Source: Anderseniella sp. Alg231-50 (GTDB lineage: Bacteria > Pseudomonadota > Alphaproteobacteria > Rhizobiales > Aestuariivirgaceae). From it: DNA of 64,000 nucleotides. The notes below the pieces were generated by a model, which was not told the DNA's origin, did no database searches, and saw only the letters and a program-made list of their open reading frames with translations. Positions 1 to 7,910 of this stretch are shown piece by piece; the stretch's first letter is position 1, and each line of letters begins with the position of its first letter. The stretch spans positions 806,001-870,000 of the forward strand of contig NZ_LT703003.1 of the NCBI RefSeq assembly GCF_900149695.1, read 5' to 3'. The position numbers and the translations under genes were made by a program.

Positions 1-488
1 ACTTCCTGCAGGCTTTCCAGAACAGCGGGCGTGATCTTGGTCGCATCAATCGTCTTGCCACCTGCAGTGACAGACTTGTTGGCCACAACGTTGACCGTGT
101 AGAAAGGGTTTTCGTCCGAACTGTCGCCATACCCTGCCGGGTCGACATAGTCGATCAGTCCTTCATCGAGCGGCCATGCGTTCACCTTGCCTTCCCAGTC
201 GTCGACGATGGCATTGCCGAACCGGTACACTTCGGTCTGCTGGTAAGGCACGCGGGCCGCAAGCCACGCGGTACGTGCTGCAGCAAGACTTTCAGCCGAA
301 GGTGCCGCGACAAAGGCATCGACAGCCGTCTTGAGGGTTTGGGCGGTTGTCAGCGCATCACCGTATTTGGCAGCGGCAATGTCAGAATATGTTGCGATCA
401 CCGAGGATGCATCGGCAGCCGTGGCTGCCTGTACCGGGGCAAACACCGCCATGGCTGCAAGTGATGCTGTGATCAGACGTTTTTTCAT
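1..488 (-). CDS. Imelysin family (M75-like) periplasmic/outer-membrane protein, C-terminus cut by window edge
   Basis: About 162 N-terminal residues are present; the rest lies before position 1. The protein opens with a Sec signal peptide (MKKRLITASLAAMAVFAPVQ, cleavage probably after AATA) and continues into the imelysin core, with the family-typical stretch RVPYQQTEVYRFGNAIVDDW followed by NAWPLDEGLIDYV. The GxHxxE signature that defines the family would lie just past the truncation, so it cannot be checked. Imelysin-like proteins (IrpA, ICMP) are exported, often iron-regulated proteins whose biochemical role is still debated. The start has a good ribosome site (GAAGGAA, about 8 bases upstream). 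The gene follows the 502-1068 gene by 13 bases on the same strand, so they probably share a transcript driven from the region with the Irr-like box. Confidence 0.85.
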   Translation of the reverse strand, partial: MKKRLITASLAAMAVFAPVQAATAADASSVIATYSDIAAAKYGDALTTAQTLKTAVDAFVAAPSAESLAAARTAWLAARVPYQQTEVYRFGNAIVDDWEGKVNAWPLDEGLIDYVDPAGYGDSSDENPFYTVNVVANKSVTAGGKTIDATKITPAVLESLQE

Positions 489-501
489 CTCGTGTATTCC
501 T

Positions 502-1068
502 TCAGTTTAACTTGGGAAATTGAAGCATTTCCGCCGACGGGCATGCCGGGCAGATGGCATTTGACTTGCCGGTCAGCGCGTCGAGCACGTCCTGACCGAG
601 CGGTATGAAGAACAGGGCATGGGCGGTAAACGCATCGGCTACCGCCTGACCGGCAGACAGCAGATGTCTGAGGTTTTCCGGATGGCATTGCACGGCATTT
701 CCCAACACCAGCCTGACCGCGACGTCTGCTGCCGCGGCATCGTTTTTCTGCATGCAAACGATGAAGTTCAGTATCTGGCTTTCGTCATGACTGAGCCTGC
801 GGCAGCCATAGGGGAACAACGAGTAATTGCGCGGTTCGTACTTGCGCAACACCCTGACGAAGTACTGGACTTCGCCCAACAGGCGGCGGGCACACACGGC
901 GTCAACTTCCCGGCAGTAGGTCTGCCAGGCGGTTTCCCAGCACTCTATGTCGCTGTAATCGAAGCCCTCGATGGTGCAGCGCAGGCCGACGGTGAACAGC
1001 CGTTCCGGCTTGTTGTCCAGGACACGCTGTGCCCCGGCCTTCACCAAATTAGCCTGATCGATACCCAT
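502..1068 (-). CDS. Conserved-looking cysteine-rich protein of unknown function, upstream of imelysin
   Basis: A 188-residue protein I do not recognise. It has no signal peptide or membrane segment. It carries eight to nine cysteines spread along its length (for example CTIEGFDYSDIEC, YCREVDAVC, FVCMQKN-like and a terminal CPACP pair). The C-terminal CPxCP and the histidines (QCHPENLRH) could bind a metal or cluster, but this is inference only. It is the first gene of a probable two-gene transcript with the imelysin gene, which suggests a role in the same iron- or metal-linked process. The ATG start has no strong ribosome site in front, so the exact start is uncertain. The opposite strand is also open, but the coupling to imelysin favours this reading. 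Confidence 0.65.
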   Translation of the reverse strand: MGIDQANLVKAGAQRVLDNKPERLFTVGLRCTIEGFDYSDIECWETAWQTYCREVDAVCARRLLGEVQYFVRVLRKYEPRNYSLFPYGCRRLSHDESQILNFIVCMQKNDAAAADVAVRLVLGNAVQCHPENLRHLLSAGQAVADAFTAHALFFIPLGQDVLDALTGKSNAICPACPSAEMLQFPKLN

Positions 1069-1170
1069 GAATGCACCAGTGAATTTATTTCTGACTGTTT
1101 TAGTCGGGTATCATTGATGCAGATGCAGGGTCAATAAAAAAGAGTCGATTTATGTAATTAAAACAATATA

Positions 1171-1185
1171 TTAGAGTTATTCTAA
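1171..1185. promoter_or_regulatory. Irr-like iron-responsive box (ICE motif candidate)
   Basis: TTAGAGTTATTCTAA is an inverted repeat of two 6-base arms around a 3-base spacer. It differs by one base from the alphaproteobacterial Irr/ICE pattern TTAGAA-N3-TTCTAA. It lies about 100 bases upstream of the 502-1068/imelysin transcript, inside an AT-rich non-coding stretch (1069-1302). Imelysin genes are known iron-controlled targets in this class, which supports the call; the match itself is by eye. Confidence 0.5.
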
Positions 1186-1302
1186 TTCCAATCGCATGTA
1201 TAATCCGCAGTCAGAACAATGAGCTAGAGGTCGTAAATGACGGCTTCCTGACATGTTTGGATGAAATGCCGCACCGGGCTGGAACGCAGCCATCTGACGT
1301 GC

Positions 1303-2487
1303 CTAAGCCAGCGGCAATCTGACATACCGGCCGGGATCGGCAGGGTTGTGATATTTGTTCATGGCACCGTTATCGAGGAAGTGCTGATGCAGGAACTTTA
1401 GCTTCTCCTGTGACAGGGTCACGCCCAGTCCCGGCCCCTCCGGCACCCTTACGACATTGTTCTTCGGTCGGAACGGGCCTTCCTCGATCACATCATGGGG
1501 CTGCATCCTGAGCAGCGACTGGTTCGGTTTGGTGATCCAGCTCTGCGACGCGCACAGGTGCATGTAGGCCGCTGTCGCCACGCCGCTGTCGCCGGAATAA
1601 CACCAGAACCCGATACCCATTTTTTCGCATGCGCCGATGAATTTCAACGTGGCAGTGAAGCCGCCATGACCGGCAATATTGGTGACGATATTGTCCGGCA
1701 CGCCTAGCGACACCGCCTTGGGAAAGTCGGTGTTGTGAGACGAGAGCGCCAGCCGCGTGTGCGGCCGCAGACGGGCCATGTCCTCATAGGTGCCGACCGG
1801 GTCCTCCCAGCAGTCGATACCGAGTTCCTCAAATGCCGGGGCCAGCGTGCGCGCCGTGGCAACGGAATAGGCGTGGTTGGAATCAGCCCGCATCAGCGCA
1901 TCATCGCCGATTGCCTTTCTGACAGCGGTGGCAAGCCTGATGGCAGCGGCAGGCTCGGCATCAGATACCTTGCCCTCGAACAGTGTGGAGCCGTGCTCCT
2001 GCTTCATGCGCGCGCAGTAGTCCGCCACGGCTTCAGCACTGGCCTCTCCGCCCTTGCCATTCCCGGCAAGGCGATAGGCAAAGTACTCGGTGAATGCGAT
2101 GTCCTTGCGCACCGCACCGCCCAGCAACTGATATACCGGCTGGTTCCAAGCCTTGCCGCGCAGGTCCCACAGCGCCATCTCGACGCCGCCCCAAATCGCC
2201 GTCATGGCGAGCTCGGACACTGACTGTACGCCACGCGTGGACGGCAGGCAGCGCAGTTCACAACCAGTGATGTCAATCGGATCGCACCCGGCCAGCGCCT
2301 CGGCAAAGCTCGCGTTGATTACCTGCGCTGCAGCGGCGGAAGGCGCTTCGCCGATACCGGTCAGACCGGCATCGGTTTCCACCTCGATGATGGTCTGGGT
2401 AAAGCCCGGCAACGCACCATATGACCAGACATAGGCTGCCTCCAGCGGCACATTAACGGGCGTGGCGCGGACACGGGTGATTTTCAT
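1303..2487 (-). CDS. Enolase superfamily (mandelate racemase/glucarate dehydratase-like) dehydratase
   Basis: A 394-residue enzyme with the two-domain enolase-superfamily layout: capping domain to about residue 130, then the barrel. Probable active-site residues are K173 (FEGKV), D202 and N204 (RADSNHAY), E228 (WEDP), N252 in SSHNTDF, and H274 (AGHGG). An asparagine at the third metal position and a late histidine recall the glucarate-dehydratase side of the superfamily, so dehydration of an acid sugar is likely; the exact sugar cannot be read from sequence. ATG 2487 is chosen because AAGGAAA sits just upstream; a longer frame reaches 2559 without a site. It is divergent from dctP (119 bases apart), and the adjacent TRAP transporter probably imports its substrate. 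Confidence 0.85.
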   Translation of the reverse strand: MKITRVRATPVNVPLEAAYVWSYGALPGFTQTIIEVETDAGLTGIGEAPSAAAAQVINASFAEALAGCDPIDITGCELRCLPSTRGVQSVSELAMTAIWGGVEMALWDLRGKAWNQPVYQLLGGAVRKDIAFTEYFAYRLAGNGKGGEASAEAVADYCARMKQEHGSTLFEGKVSDAEPAAAIRLATAVRKAIGDDALMRADSNHAYSVATARTLAPAFEELGIDCWEDPVGTYEDMARLRPHTRLALSSHNTDFPKAVSLGVPDNIVTNIAGHGGFTATLKFIGACEKMGIGFWCYSGDSGVATAAYMHLCASQSWITKPNQSLLRMQPHDVIEEGPFRPKNNVVRVPEGPGLGVTLSQEKLKFLHQHFLDNGAMNKYHNPADPGRYVRLPLA

Positions 2488-2606
2488 CAGGTGGTTTCCT
2501 TCAAGCTTGCCCGGTCCGGCGGACTGGGCAATAGTGCGAGTTCGCTGCCTCAGCCGCAATCGAGGCCGACAACAAGATCAATGACAATTCACAGGGAAAA
2601 TACATC

Positions 2607-3602
2607 ATGAAACGCCTATTTGCATCCGTGATGGCAGCTTTGGTGATTGCCGTCTCCTCGGTGGCCGCAATGGCTGCCGACACAACACTTCGTATCTCGC
2701 TACAGCTGCCGCTGAAGAGCCATCTCGGCCAGAACCTGGTGCTGTTCAAGGAAGAGGTGGAGAAGAACTCCGGCGGCAAGGTCGAGGTCCAGATTTACGA
2801 TTCAGCCCAGCTCTACAAGGACAAGGAAGTGCCGCAGGCAGTTGGGTCTGGCTCCATTGAAATGGGTGTCGCCTCACTGACCCGGTTTGTCGGCGACGTA
2901 CCGGCGGTTGATATTTTCTACGTGCCGTTCATGTTCAATTCCGAGGAGCTGGTACGCAAGGCAATCGCGCCCGACAGCCCGGTCAGGATGATGCTTGATG
3001 AAGCCATAATGGGCACTGGGTCGCGGGTATTGTGGTGGCAGGCTTATGGCGGAGCAATCCTGTTGTCCAAGGGTGCACCGGTAAAGACACCGGATGACAT
3101 GAAGAACAAGAAAGTGCGGGTTTTTGGCAAAACTCTTGGTGCATTTACCGAAGCCGCCGGCGGGTCCCCGACACTGATTTCAGGTTCCGAACAATATCTT
3201 GCCTACCAGCGCGGCACCGTCGACATCGGCATGACGGGCGTGTCCGGAGTCAAGTCGCGCAAACTGTGGGAAGTCATGGACCATATCACCGTGACCAACC
3301 ATGCCGACATCGAGTTCATCGTGCTGGTCAACGAGAAATTCTGGCAGGGCCTGCCGGAAGATACCCGCAAGGTGATTTCGGCCGCCGCCCGCAAAGCCGA
3401 ACTGGCCGTGCGTGACAATGTGAGCGAAATCGAACAGAACGCCTATGTCGAAGCCAAGAAGAACGGCATGACCGTTTACACACCGACTGCCGAAGAGGTG
3501 GCAGCCTGGAGAAAAACGGCCCAACCGGTCATTGATGGTTACAAGGCCGCCTCCGGCGAGCTTGGTGCCAAGGTGTTGCAGGCAGCACAGTCGCTGAAGT
3601 AA
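2607..3602 (+). CDS. dctP: TRAP transporter solute-binding protein, DctP family
   Basis: A 331-residue periplasmic receptor. Residues 1-24 form a Sec signal peptide ending AAMA-ADTT. The mature part is a DctP-type binding protein: the early LRISLQLPLKSHLGQNLVLF segment, the KVRVFGKTLGAFTEAAGGSP region around residue 170 and the QRGTVDIGMTG region around 200 match where the substrate-carboxylate arginine and ligand loops lie in this family. The gene is first in dctP-dctQ-dctM and has AGGGAAAA upstream of its ATG. The neighbouring enolase-superfamily dehydratase and PEP-mutase-type lyase suggest a hydroxy- or sugar-acid ligand (inference). Confidence 0.92.
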   Translation: MKRLFASVMAALVIAVSSVAAMAADTTLRISLQLPLKSHLGQNLVLFKEEVEKNSGGKVEVQIYDSAQLYKDKEVPQAVGSGSIEMGVASLTRFVGDVPAVDIFYVPFMFNSEELVRKAIAPDSPVRMMLDEAIMGTGSRVLWWQAYGGAILLSKGAPVKTPDDMKNKKVRVFGKTLGAFTEAAGGSPTLISGSEQYLAYQRGTVDIGMTGVSGVKSRKLWEVMDHITVTNHADIEFIVLVNEKFWQGLPEDTRKVISAAARKAELAVRDNVSEIEQNAYVEAKKNGMTVYTPTAEEVAAWRKTAQPVIDGYKAASGELGAKVLQAAQSLK

Positions 3603-3714
3603 CCCGGCTGCGGTAGTGATACATGGTACCGGGTCGGGATCCGACAACCGCTTTCGGTTGGGACCCCGGCCCGAAATGACACTCATCTGACATTTGTCTT
3701 TGCAGGGACATGGC

Positions 3715-4218
3715 GTGAATTTCTCGGACAAAACAATAGACTGGCTGGGTGCTGCTGCAGCCTGGCTGTTCTTTGCAACCGGCATGTTGCTGACCTGGGA
3801 AGTCGTGGCGCGCTATGTGTTTTCCGCTCCCACCATCTGGGCTGCTGAAATATCCCAGATGTTCCTGATCTGGGGCATGTACATCGCCCTGCCGCATACC
3901 ATCGCCCGGCGCAAGAACATCAATATCGAGTTGTTGTATGAACGGTTGCCGGGCTGGGCGCAGCGGTTTTGCGACCTGGTGAGCGTCGTGTTTACGGGGT
4001 TTTTCTGTATCGTCGTGTTCTGGTTCGGTTGGGAAATCGCCTGGGACAGTTTCGTTCGCGGCCGGTCCACCGGCACCATGCTGAACATTCCCAACTGGTG
4101 GACCGAAATGGTCATTCCGCTGGGTTTCGGCCTGTCGGTCCTGGTGTGTGCGGCTGACCTGTTCAAGCTGGCACGCGGCAAGCCAGTTGCCAAACCAGCC
4201 GGCACGGGCGAGCACTAG
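3715..4218 (+). CDS. dctQ: TRAP transporter small permease, DctQ family
   Basis: A 167-residue inner-membrane protein with four predicted helices (around AAAAWLFFATGMLLTWEVVA, ISQMFLIWGMYIALP, VVFTGFFCIVVFWFGW, MVIPLGFGLSVLVCAADL), which is the DctQ layout. It contributes the small membrane subunit of a sodium-driven TRAP importer. I place the start at GTG 3715, which has CAGGGA seven bases upstream. A TTG at 3694 is in frame but has no ribosome site. The stop codon directly abuts the ATG of dctM, as expected for translationally coupled partners. Confidence 0.9.
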   Translation: MNFSDKTIDWLGAAAAWLFFATGMLLTWEVVARYVFSAPTIWAAEISQMFLIWGMYIALPHTIARRKNINIELLYERLPGWAQRFCDLVSVVFTGFFCIVVFWFGWEIAWDSFVRGRSTGTMLNIPNWWTEMVIPLGFGLSVLVCAADLFKLARGKPVAKPAGTGEH

Positions 4219-5493
4219 ATGACCACCATCTTGATCCTGCTGGCCCTGTTTACCCTGCTGCTGATGCGGGTACCGGTGGCATTTGCGCTTGGCGGCCTCG
4301 GCCTGGTGCTGTTGCTGATGGGCGGGTTCTCGCCCCTGATGGCGCCGCAGAGTATGCTCGGCACAATCGACAACTTCGTGCTGCTGGCCGTGCCGCTGTT
4401 CCTTTTGATGTCCAATGTGCTTTTGAAAGGCGGTGTCGGACGCGACCTGTTTGCCGCGGTGCAGGCCTGGGTCGGACACCTGCCCGGCGGGCTGGCCATA
4501 GCCACGGTGATATCCTGCGGCATCTTTGCCGCCATCTCCGGCTCATCCGTGGCGACCGCGGCCACCATCGGCACCGTCGCCATTCCGGAAATGAGCCAGC
4601 GAGGCTATCCGCGGCCGTTTGTACTGGGCCTGCTGGCGGCCGGCGGGACGCTGGGCATCCTGATCCCGCCGTCAATTCCGATGATCGTCTACGGCTTCAT
4701 CACCGAGGAATCGGTCATCAAGCTGTTCCTGGCGGGTATCGGGCCGGGCCTGATACTGATGGCGCTGTTTATTGGGTTTTCGATGATTTATGCATGGTTG
4801 TCGCCACAGTGCCAGTCCTCCCCCAAGGCAAGCTGGACAGAACGGCGCGATACGGGCCTGCGCGCCTTGCCTGCATTGGGACTGGCCGGCCTTATCATCT
4901 GGGGCATCTACTGGGGTGTTTTCACACCTACTGAAGCTGCGGCAATAGGCTTCGCGGCATCATTGATCATTACCGGCTTCATCCTGCGCACCCTGACCTG
5001 GGAAACCCTGAAAGAAGCGGTCACGCAGTCCATGGTGACAACCGTCACCATCCTGCTGATCGTTGCCGGCGCCAAAGTGTTCGGCAAAGCCATTTCGCTG
5101 TACCGCATCCCGCAGGACGTGTCGTTTTTCATCTCGCAGAATTTTTCCGAAGCCTGGCTGTTCATTCTTGTCGTGGGCGCGGTGCTGGTATTGATGGGTC
5201 TGTTCCTGGAAGCGCTGTCGATGATGCTGATCATGGTGCCGGTGCTCGCACCTTCGCTGCTCGGCCTCGGCATAGACCCGATCTGGTTTGGCGTGTTCTT
5301 TGTCATCATGATCGAATGCGCCCTGATCACGCCGCCGGTGGGGCTGAACCTTTATGTGATACAAGCGGTCGGCAAGGCCTCCATGCAGGAAGTGGCAAAA
5401 GGCGTTTGGCCGTTTCTGGCCCTGATGCTGTTCACCGTGTTCCTGATCTACGAGTTCCCGGACCTTGCCATGTACATTCCGTTCAAACTTTAG
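4219..5493 (+). CDS. dctM: TRAP transporter large permease, DctM family
   Basis: A 424-residue protein with about twelve hydrophobic helices, starting at the base after the dctQ stop. It shows family hallmarks: the N-terminal LLMRVPVAFALGGLGLVLLL helix, ISGSSVATAATIGTVAIPEM (scoop-motif region, near residue 105), GGTLGILIPPSIPMIVYG (about 140-157) and ALITPPVGLNLYVIQ near the C-terminus. It is the transport channel of the TRAP system. No truncation or odd residue is seen. Confidence 0.93.
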   Translation: MTTILILLALFTLLLMRVPVAFALGGLGLVLLLMGGFSPLMAPQSMLGTIDNFVLLAVPLFLLMSNVLLKGGVGRDLFAAVQAWVGHLPGGLAIATVISCGIFAAISGSSVATAATIGTVAIPEMSQRGYPRPFVLGLLAAGGTLGILIPPSIPMIVYGFITEESVIKLFLAGIGPGLILMALFIGFSMIYAWLSPQCQSSPKASWTERRDTGLRALPALGLAGLIIWGIYWGVFTPTEAAAIGFAASLIITGFILRTLTWETLKEAVTQSMVTTVTILLIVAGAKVFGKAISLYRIPQDVSFFISQNFSEAWLFILVVGAVLVLMGLFLEALSMMLIMVPVLAPSLLGLGIDPIWFGVFFVIMIECALITPPVGLNLYVIQAVGKASMQEVAKGVWPFLALMLFTVFLIYEFPDLAMYIPFKL

Positions 5494-5509
5494 ACCCGAA
5501 GAGTTGCCC

Positions 5510-6385
5510 ATGACCAACCTGTCTCCCGCCGCCCGACTGAAACAACTGCTGGCTGAAGATACCTGCCACGTGATGCCGTGCTGCTGGGATGCGCTGAGTG
5601 CGAAGATGATCGGCGACGCGGGCTTTGGCTTCACCTTCATGTCGGGCTTTGCCGTGTCTGCATCGCGCATCGGCGCGCCTGATACGGGATTGATCTCATT
5701 CGGCGAAATGCTGGACCAGGGCCGCAACATCTGTGCCGCGACCGACATCCCGGTGATCGGTGACGGCGACACCGGTTACGGAAATGCGCTCAATGTGCGA
5801 CGCACGGTCGAGCAATATGCCCGTGCCGGATTTGGCGCCGTCATGATCGAGGATCAGGTGTCACCCAAAAGATGCGGCCACACCAAGGGGAAGCTGGTTG
5901 TCGCGCGCGAAGAGGCATTCAACCGGATCAGGGCCGCGGTTGATGCGCGCGAGGCCGGTGCCGACATCATGATACTGGCGCGCACAGACGCCCGTCACGG
6001 GCACGGTCTGGATGAAGCCATCGACCGGGCCAAGGGGTTTTCGGACCTGGGCGCGGATATATTGTTTGTCGAAGCACCTCAGTCTGAAACCGAAATGGCG
6101 CGACTGACAAGCGAAGCAGCGGGCATTCACATGGCCAACCTGGTCGAGGGCGGCGCAACACCGATACTACATCCTGACCGCCTGCACGAACTGGGCTATA
6201 ATTTTGCCGCCTACCCGCTGACGCTGATGTCGGCTGCCATGAAAGCCATCCAGGCATCGCTTGCCGAGATGGCGCGCCGCGAACACCCCGCCGACCGCCT
6301 GCTGGACTTTGCCGACCTGCGCAAGGCGGTTGGATTTGATGCCTATTATGAAGCCGAAGCGGCGTATTCTGACACCCGGGACTGA
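5510..6385 (+). CDS. Isocitrate lyase/PEP mutase superfamily C-C lyase
   Basis: A 291-residue soluble barrel enzyme. It carries the superfamily metal and catalytic signatures GDGDTGYGNA (residues about 83-92) and SPKRCGH (about 120-126), the loop with the nucleophile-like cysteine of lyases in this family, followed by ILARTDAR. The KRCGH form points to a C-C bond lyase (methylisocitrate-lyase, dimethylmalate-lyase or oxaloacetate-decarboxylase type) rather than a phosphonate mutase. The start is ATG 5510, sixteen bases after dctM, with a GAAGAG site; a frame opening at 5465 overlaps dctM and is less likely. As last gene of the TRAP operon it probably cleaves an intermediate made from the imported acid. 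The exact substrate is unknown. Confidence 0.87.
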   Translation: MTNLSPAARLKQLLAEDTCHVMPCCWDALSAKMIGDAGFGFTFMSGFAVSASRIGAPDTGLISFGEMLDQGRNICAATDIPVIGDGDTGYGNALNVRRTVEQYARAGFGAVMIEDQVSPKRCGHTKGKLVVAREEAFNRIRAAVDAREAGADIMILARTDARHGHGLDEAIDRAKGFSDLGADILFVEAPQSETEMARLTSEAAGIHMANLVEGGATPILHPDRLHELGYNFAAYPLTLMSAAMKAIQASLAEMARREHPADRLLDFADLRKAVGFDAYYEAEAAYSDTRD

Positions 6386-6416
6386 CAACGACTACCGGGC
6401 GCGGTCGGCAGCAATC

Positions 6417-6935
6417 TCACTGTTTGAGTTTAATCTTCCCACCGTACTTCTGACCGCACACCTGTCCGGCATACTGAAATTCATCGGAGCCCATCCATCT
6501 GATTGCCAGCAAGGCATGCGCGGCACCCTCGATCCGGACCGGTCCGCGAAGTAACCGTTTCTCCCAGACGACGAACTGTATGGGAACACCGATCAAAAGG
6601 CTGTTGTCTGCGAAGAACCTGCGCATCGACTTTTCGGAAAACTGCGCACAGCGGAAGGCGTATCTATAGTTTTCTTCAAAGAACCCTTTGTCATTGTAGG
6701 AGGCCCAATCCATGGGAGTCGGTCCAAATCGCATGTCGAAAATCTGCAGCTTGGGCCGCGGATTCGCAGTGGTGTACATTGCGTAACCGCCAAGTTTCCA
6801 CGGGTTGACCAGTTCCCGTGAAACCAGATTCATGTGAACCACAATCCATATCGAGTGCAGCAGAAGCAGCAGGGCAAATCCGATTTTATGGACCGGCCAA
6901 CCATCGGACTGTGAAAAGGGAAGTTTAAAAGGCAT
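6417..6935 (-). CDS. Unknown protein with one N-terminal membrane helix, coupled to 6925-7767
   Basis: A 172-residue protein I cannot assign. One hydrophobic helix (IGFALLLLLHSIWIVVHMNL, about residues 16-35) is followed by a soluble part of some 135 residues containing NPWKLGGYAMYTT, a likely C-terminal domain outside or inside the membrane, and a basic tail (GGKIKLKQ). ATG 6935 is chosen because it overlaps the end of the upstream gene by 11 bases, so the pair is translationally coupled; a longer frame to 7043 would run deep inside that gene. The pairing with a polytopic protein suggests a two-part membrane complex. Confidence 0.65.
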   Translation of the reverse strand: MPFKLPFSQSDGWPVHKIGFALLLLLHSIWIVVHMNLVSRELVNPWKLGGYAMYTTANPRPKLQIFDMRFGPTPMDWASYNDKGFFEENYRYAFRCAQFSEKSMRRFFADNSLLIGVPIQFVVWEKRLLRGPVRIEGAAHALLAIRWMGSDEFQYAGQVCGQKYGGKIKLKQ

Positions 6936-7767
6936 GCACCAGCAACCTCCCGATTCCAAAGACATCGACAACCAGCAGGACTGCACAGATTGCAAACAAC
7001 CAGTATGACATGCCCACGCGGAATGCGACGCAGAGCAGCGCAATGTTCAGAACCTGGAAGTTCATTTCATCGGCATAGACGCCGGCACCGAGCAAAAATC
7101 CGACCTCGATGAACAAGAACCACAGGGACCGCAAGCCAGCCAGCAGCAACAGGCCGACCACCACCTGCCAGGCGACTATGAACGTTCCGAGAAATTTGTG
7201 CCAACCGCACGGGTTCTGCAACGTTTGCTCAGAACAGAAGAACTGGAACATCTGCTCGGTCGTGCTTCCGGAATAGCTCAAATAGGCAATAAAGCTGCCA
7301 TCAAGATAAGTACCGGCCAGGAGTTTCTGACCTGCGGCGGCGAGCATGACTATGCCCAGAGTTATGCGCAGATAATCCGCATAAGTTTCCCGTTCCCACC
7401 ATTTTGAAACAAAAGCCGCCGCCGGTATTGTCCAGGCCGCCAGCCAGGTATGATTTGCCAGCGTGTCCCAGTCATTGAGAACATGCAGAGTAAGAAACAC
7501 GGTAAATGCGGCGATGGCCAGCCGGCTGATCTGGATAAAGAAAACCGCTGGCACGGTTACCAGCAGGCCCACAGACGCTACCAATTCCGACGTGTTTATC
7601 GAATTCCAGTCGCCCGGCAAGCTTATAACACTCTCGAGACAGACAGAAAGCATGGCTGTCGCAAGCGCCAGACGAACAAACCGGCCGGATCCCGAGGCCG
7701 TTGTTTCCTCTTCGGGGGGTATCAGCACCCTGGAAAACACTGCCGCAGCAGTTGATTGTTGCGTCAT
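6925..7767 (-). CDS. Polytopic membrane protein of unknown function
   Basis: A 280-residue protein with a short charged N-terminus and eight to nine predicted helices (for example FVRLALATAMLSVCLESVI, VASVGLLVTVPAVFFI, FLGTFIVAWQVVVGLLLLAG, YWLFAICAVLLVVDVF). A mid-protein loop, GQKLLAGTYLDGSF, then SYSGSTTEQMFQFFCSEQ and NPCGW, may face the periplasm; its two cysteines could pair. I recognise no family with certainty; DoxX- or HTTM-like membrane proteins are loose possibilities. The downstream gene starts inside its last codons. Confidence 0.7.
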   Translation of the reverse strand: MTQQSTAAAVFSRVLIPPEEETTASGSGRFVRLALATAMLSVCLESVISLPGDWNSINTSELVASVGLLVTVPAVFFIQISRLAIAAFTVFLTLHVLNDWDTLANHTWLAAWTIPAAAFVSKWWERETYADYLRITLGIVMLAAAGQKLLAGTYLDGSFIAYLSYSGSTTEQMFQFFCSEQTLQNPCGWHKFLGTFIVAWQVVVGLLLLAGLRSLWFLFIEVGFLLGAGVYADEMNFQVLNIALLCVAFRVGMSYWLFAICAVLLVVDVFGIGRLLVHAF

Positions 7768-7910
7768 GAACTAGTTACTGCCCTTCCCCCCCGTTCATGA
7801 AGATTAGTAGCAAATGGAACCTTGACGCACAATGTATGGCTTGGTCGCCCCTGAATGACGGGCATGCCTCAGTCGACTCGCGTCACTCCGGTACGGCTTG
7901 CAACAGTTCC

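Noticed and set aside
619-1137. 172-residue open frame opposite the 502-1068 gene
   Set aside because: The minus-strand frame is favoured because it is 13 bases from the imelysin gene and downstream of a matching regulatory box. Still, neither strand has strong homology that I can see.
3529-4479. 316-residue open frame on the minus strand
   Set aside because: It covers the end of dctP, all of dctQ and the start of dctM. Composition is H/Q-rich low-complexity, typical of a shadow.
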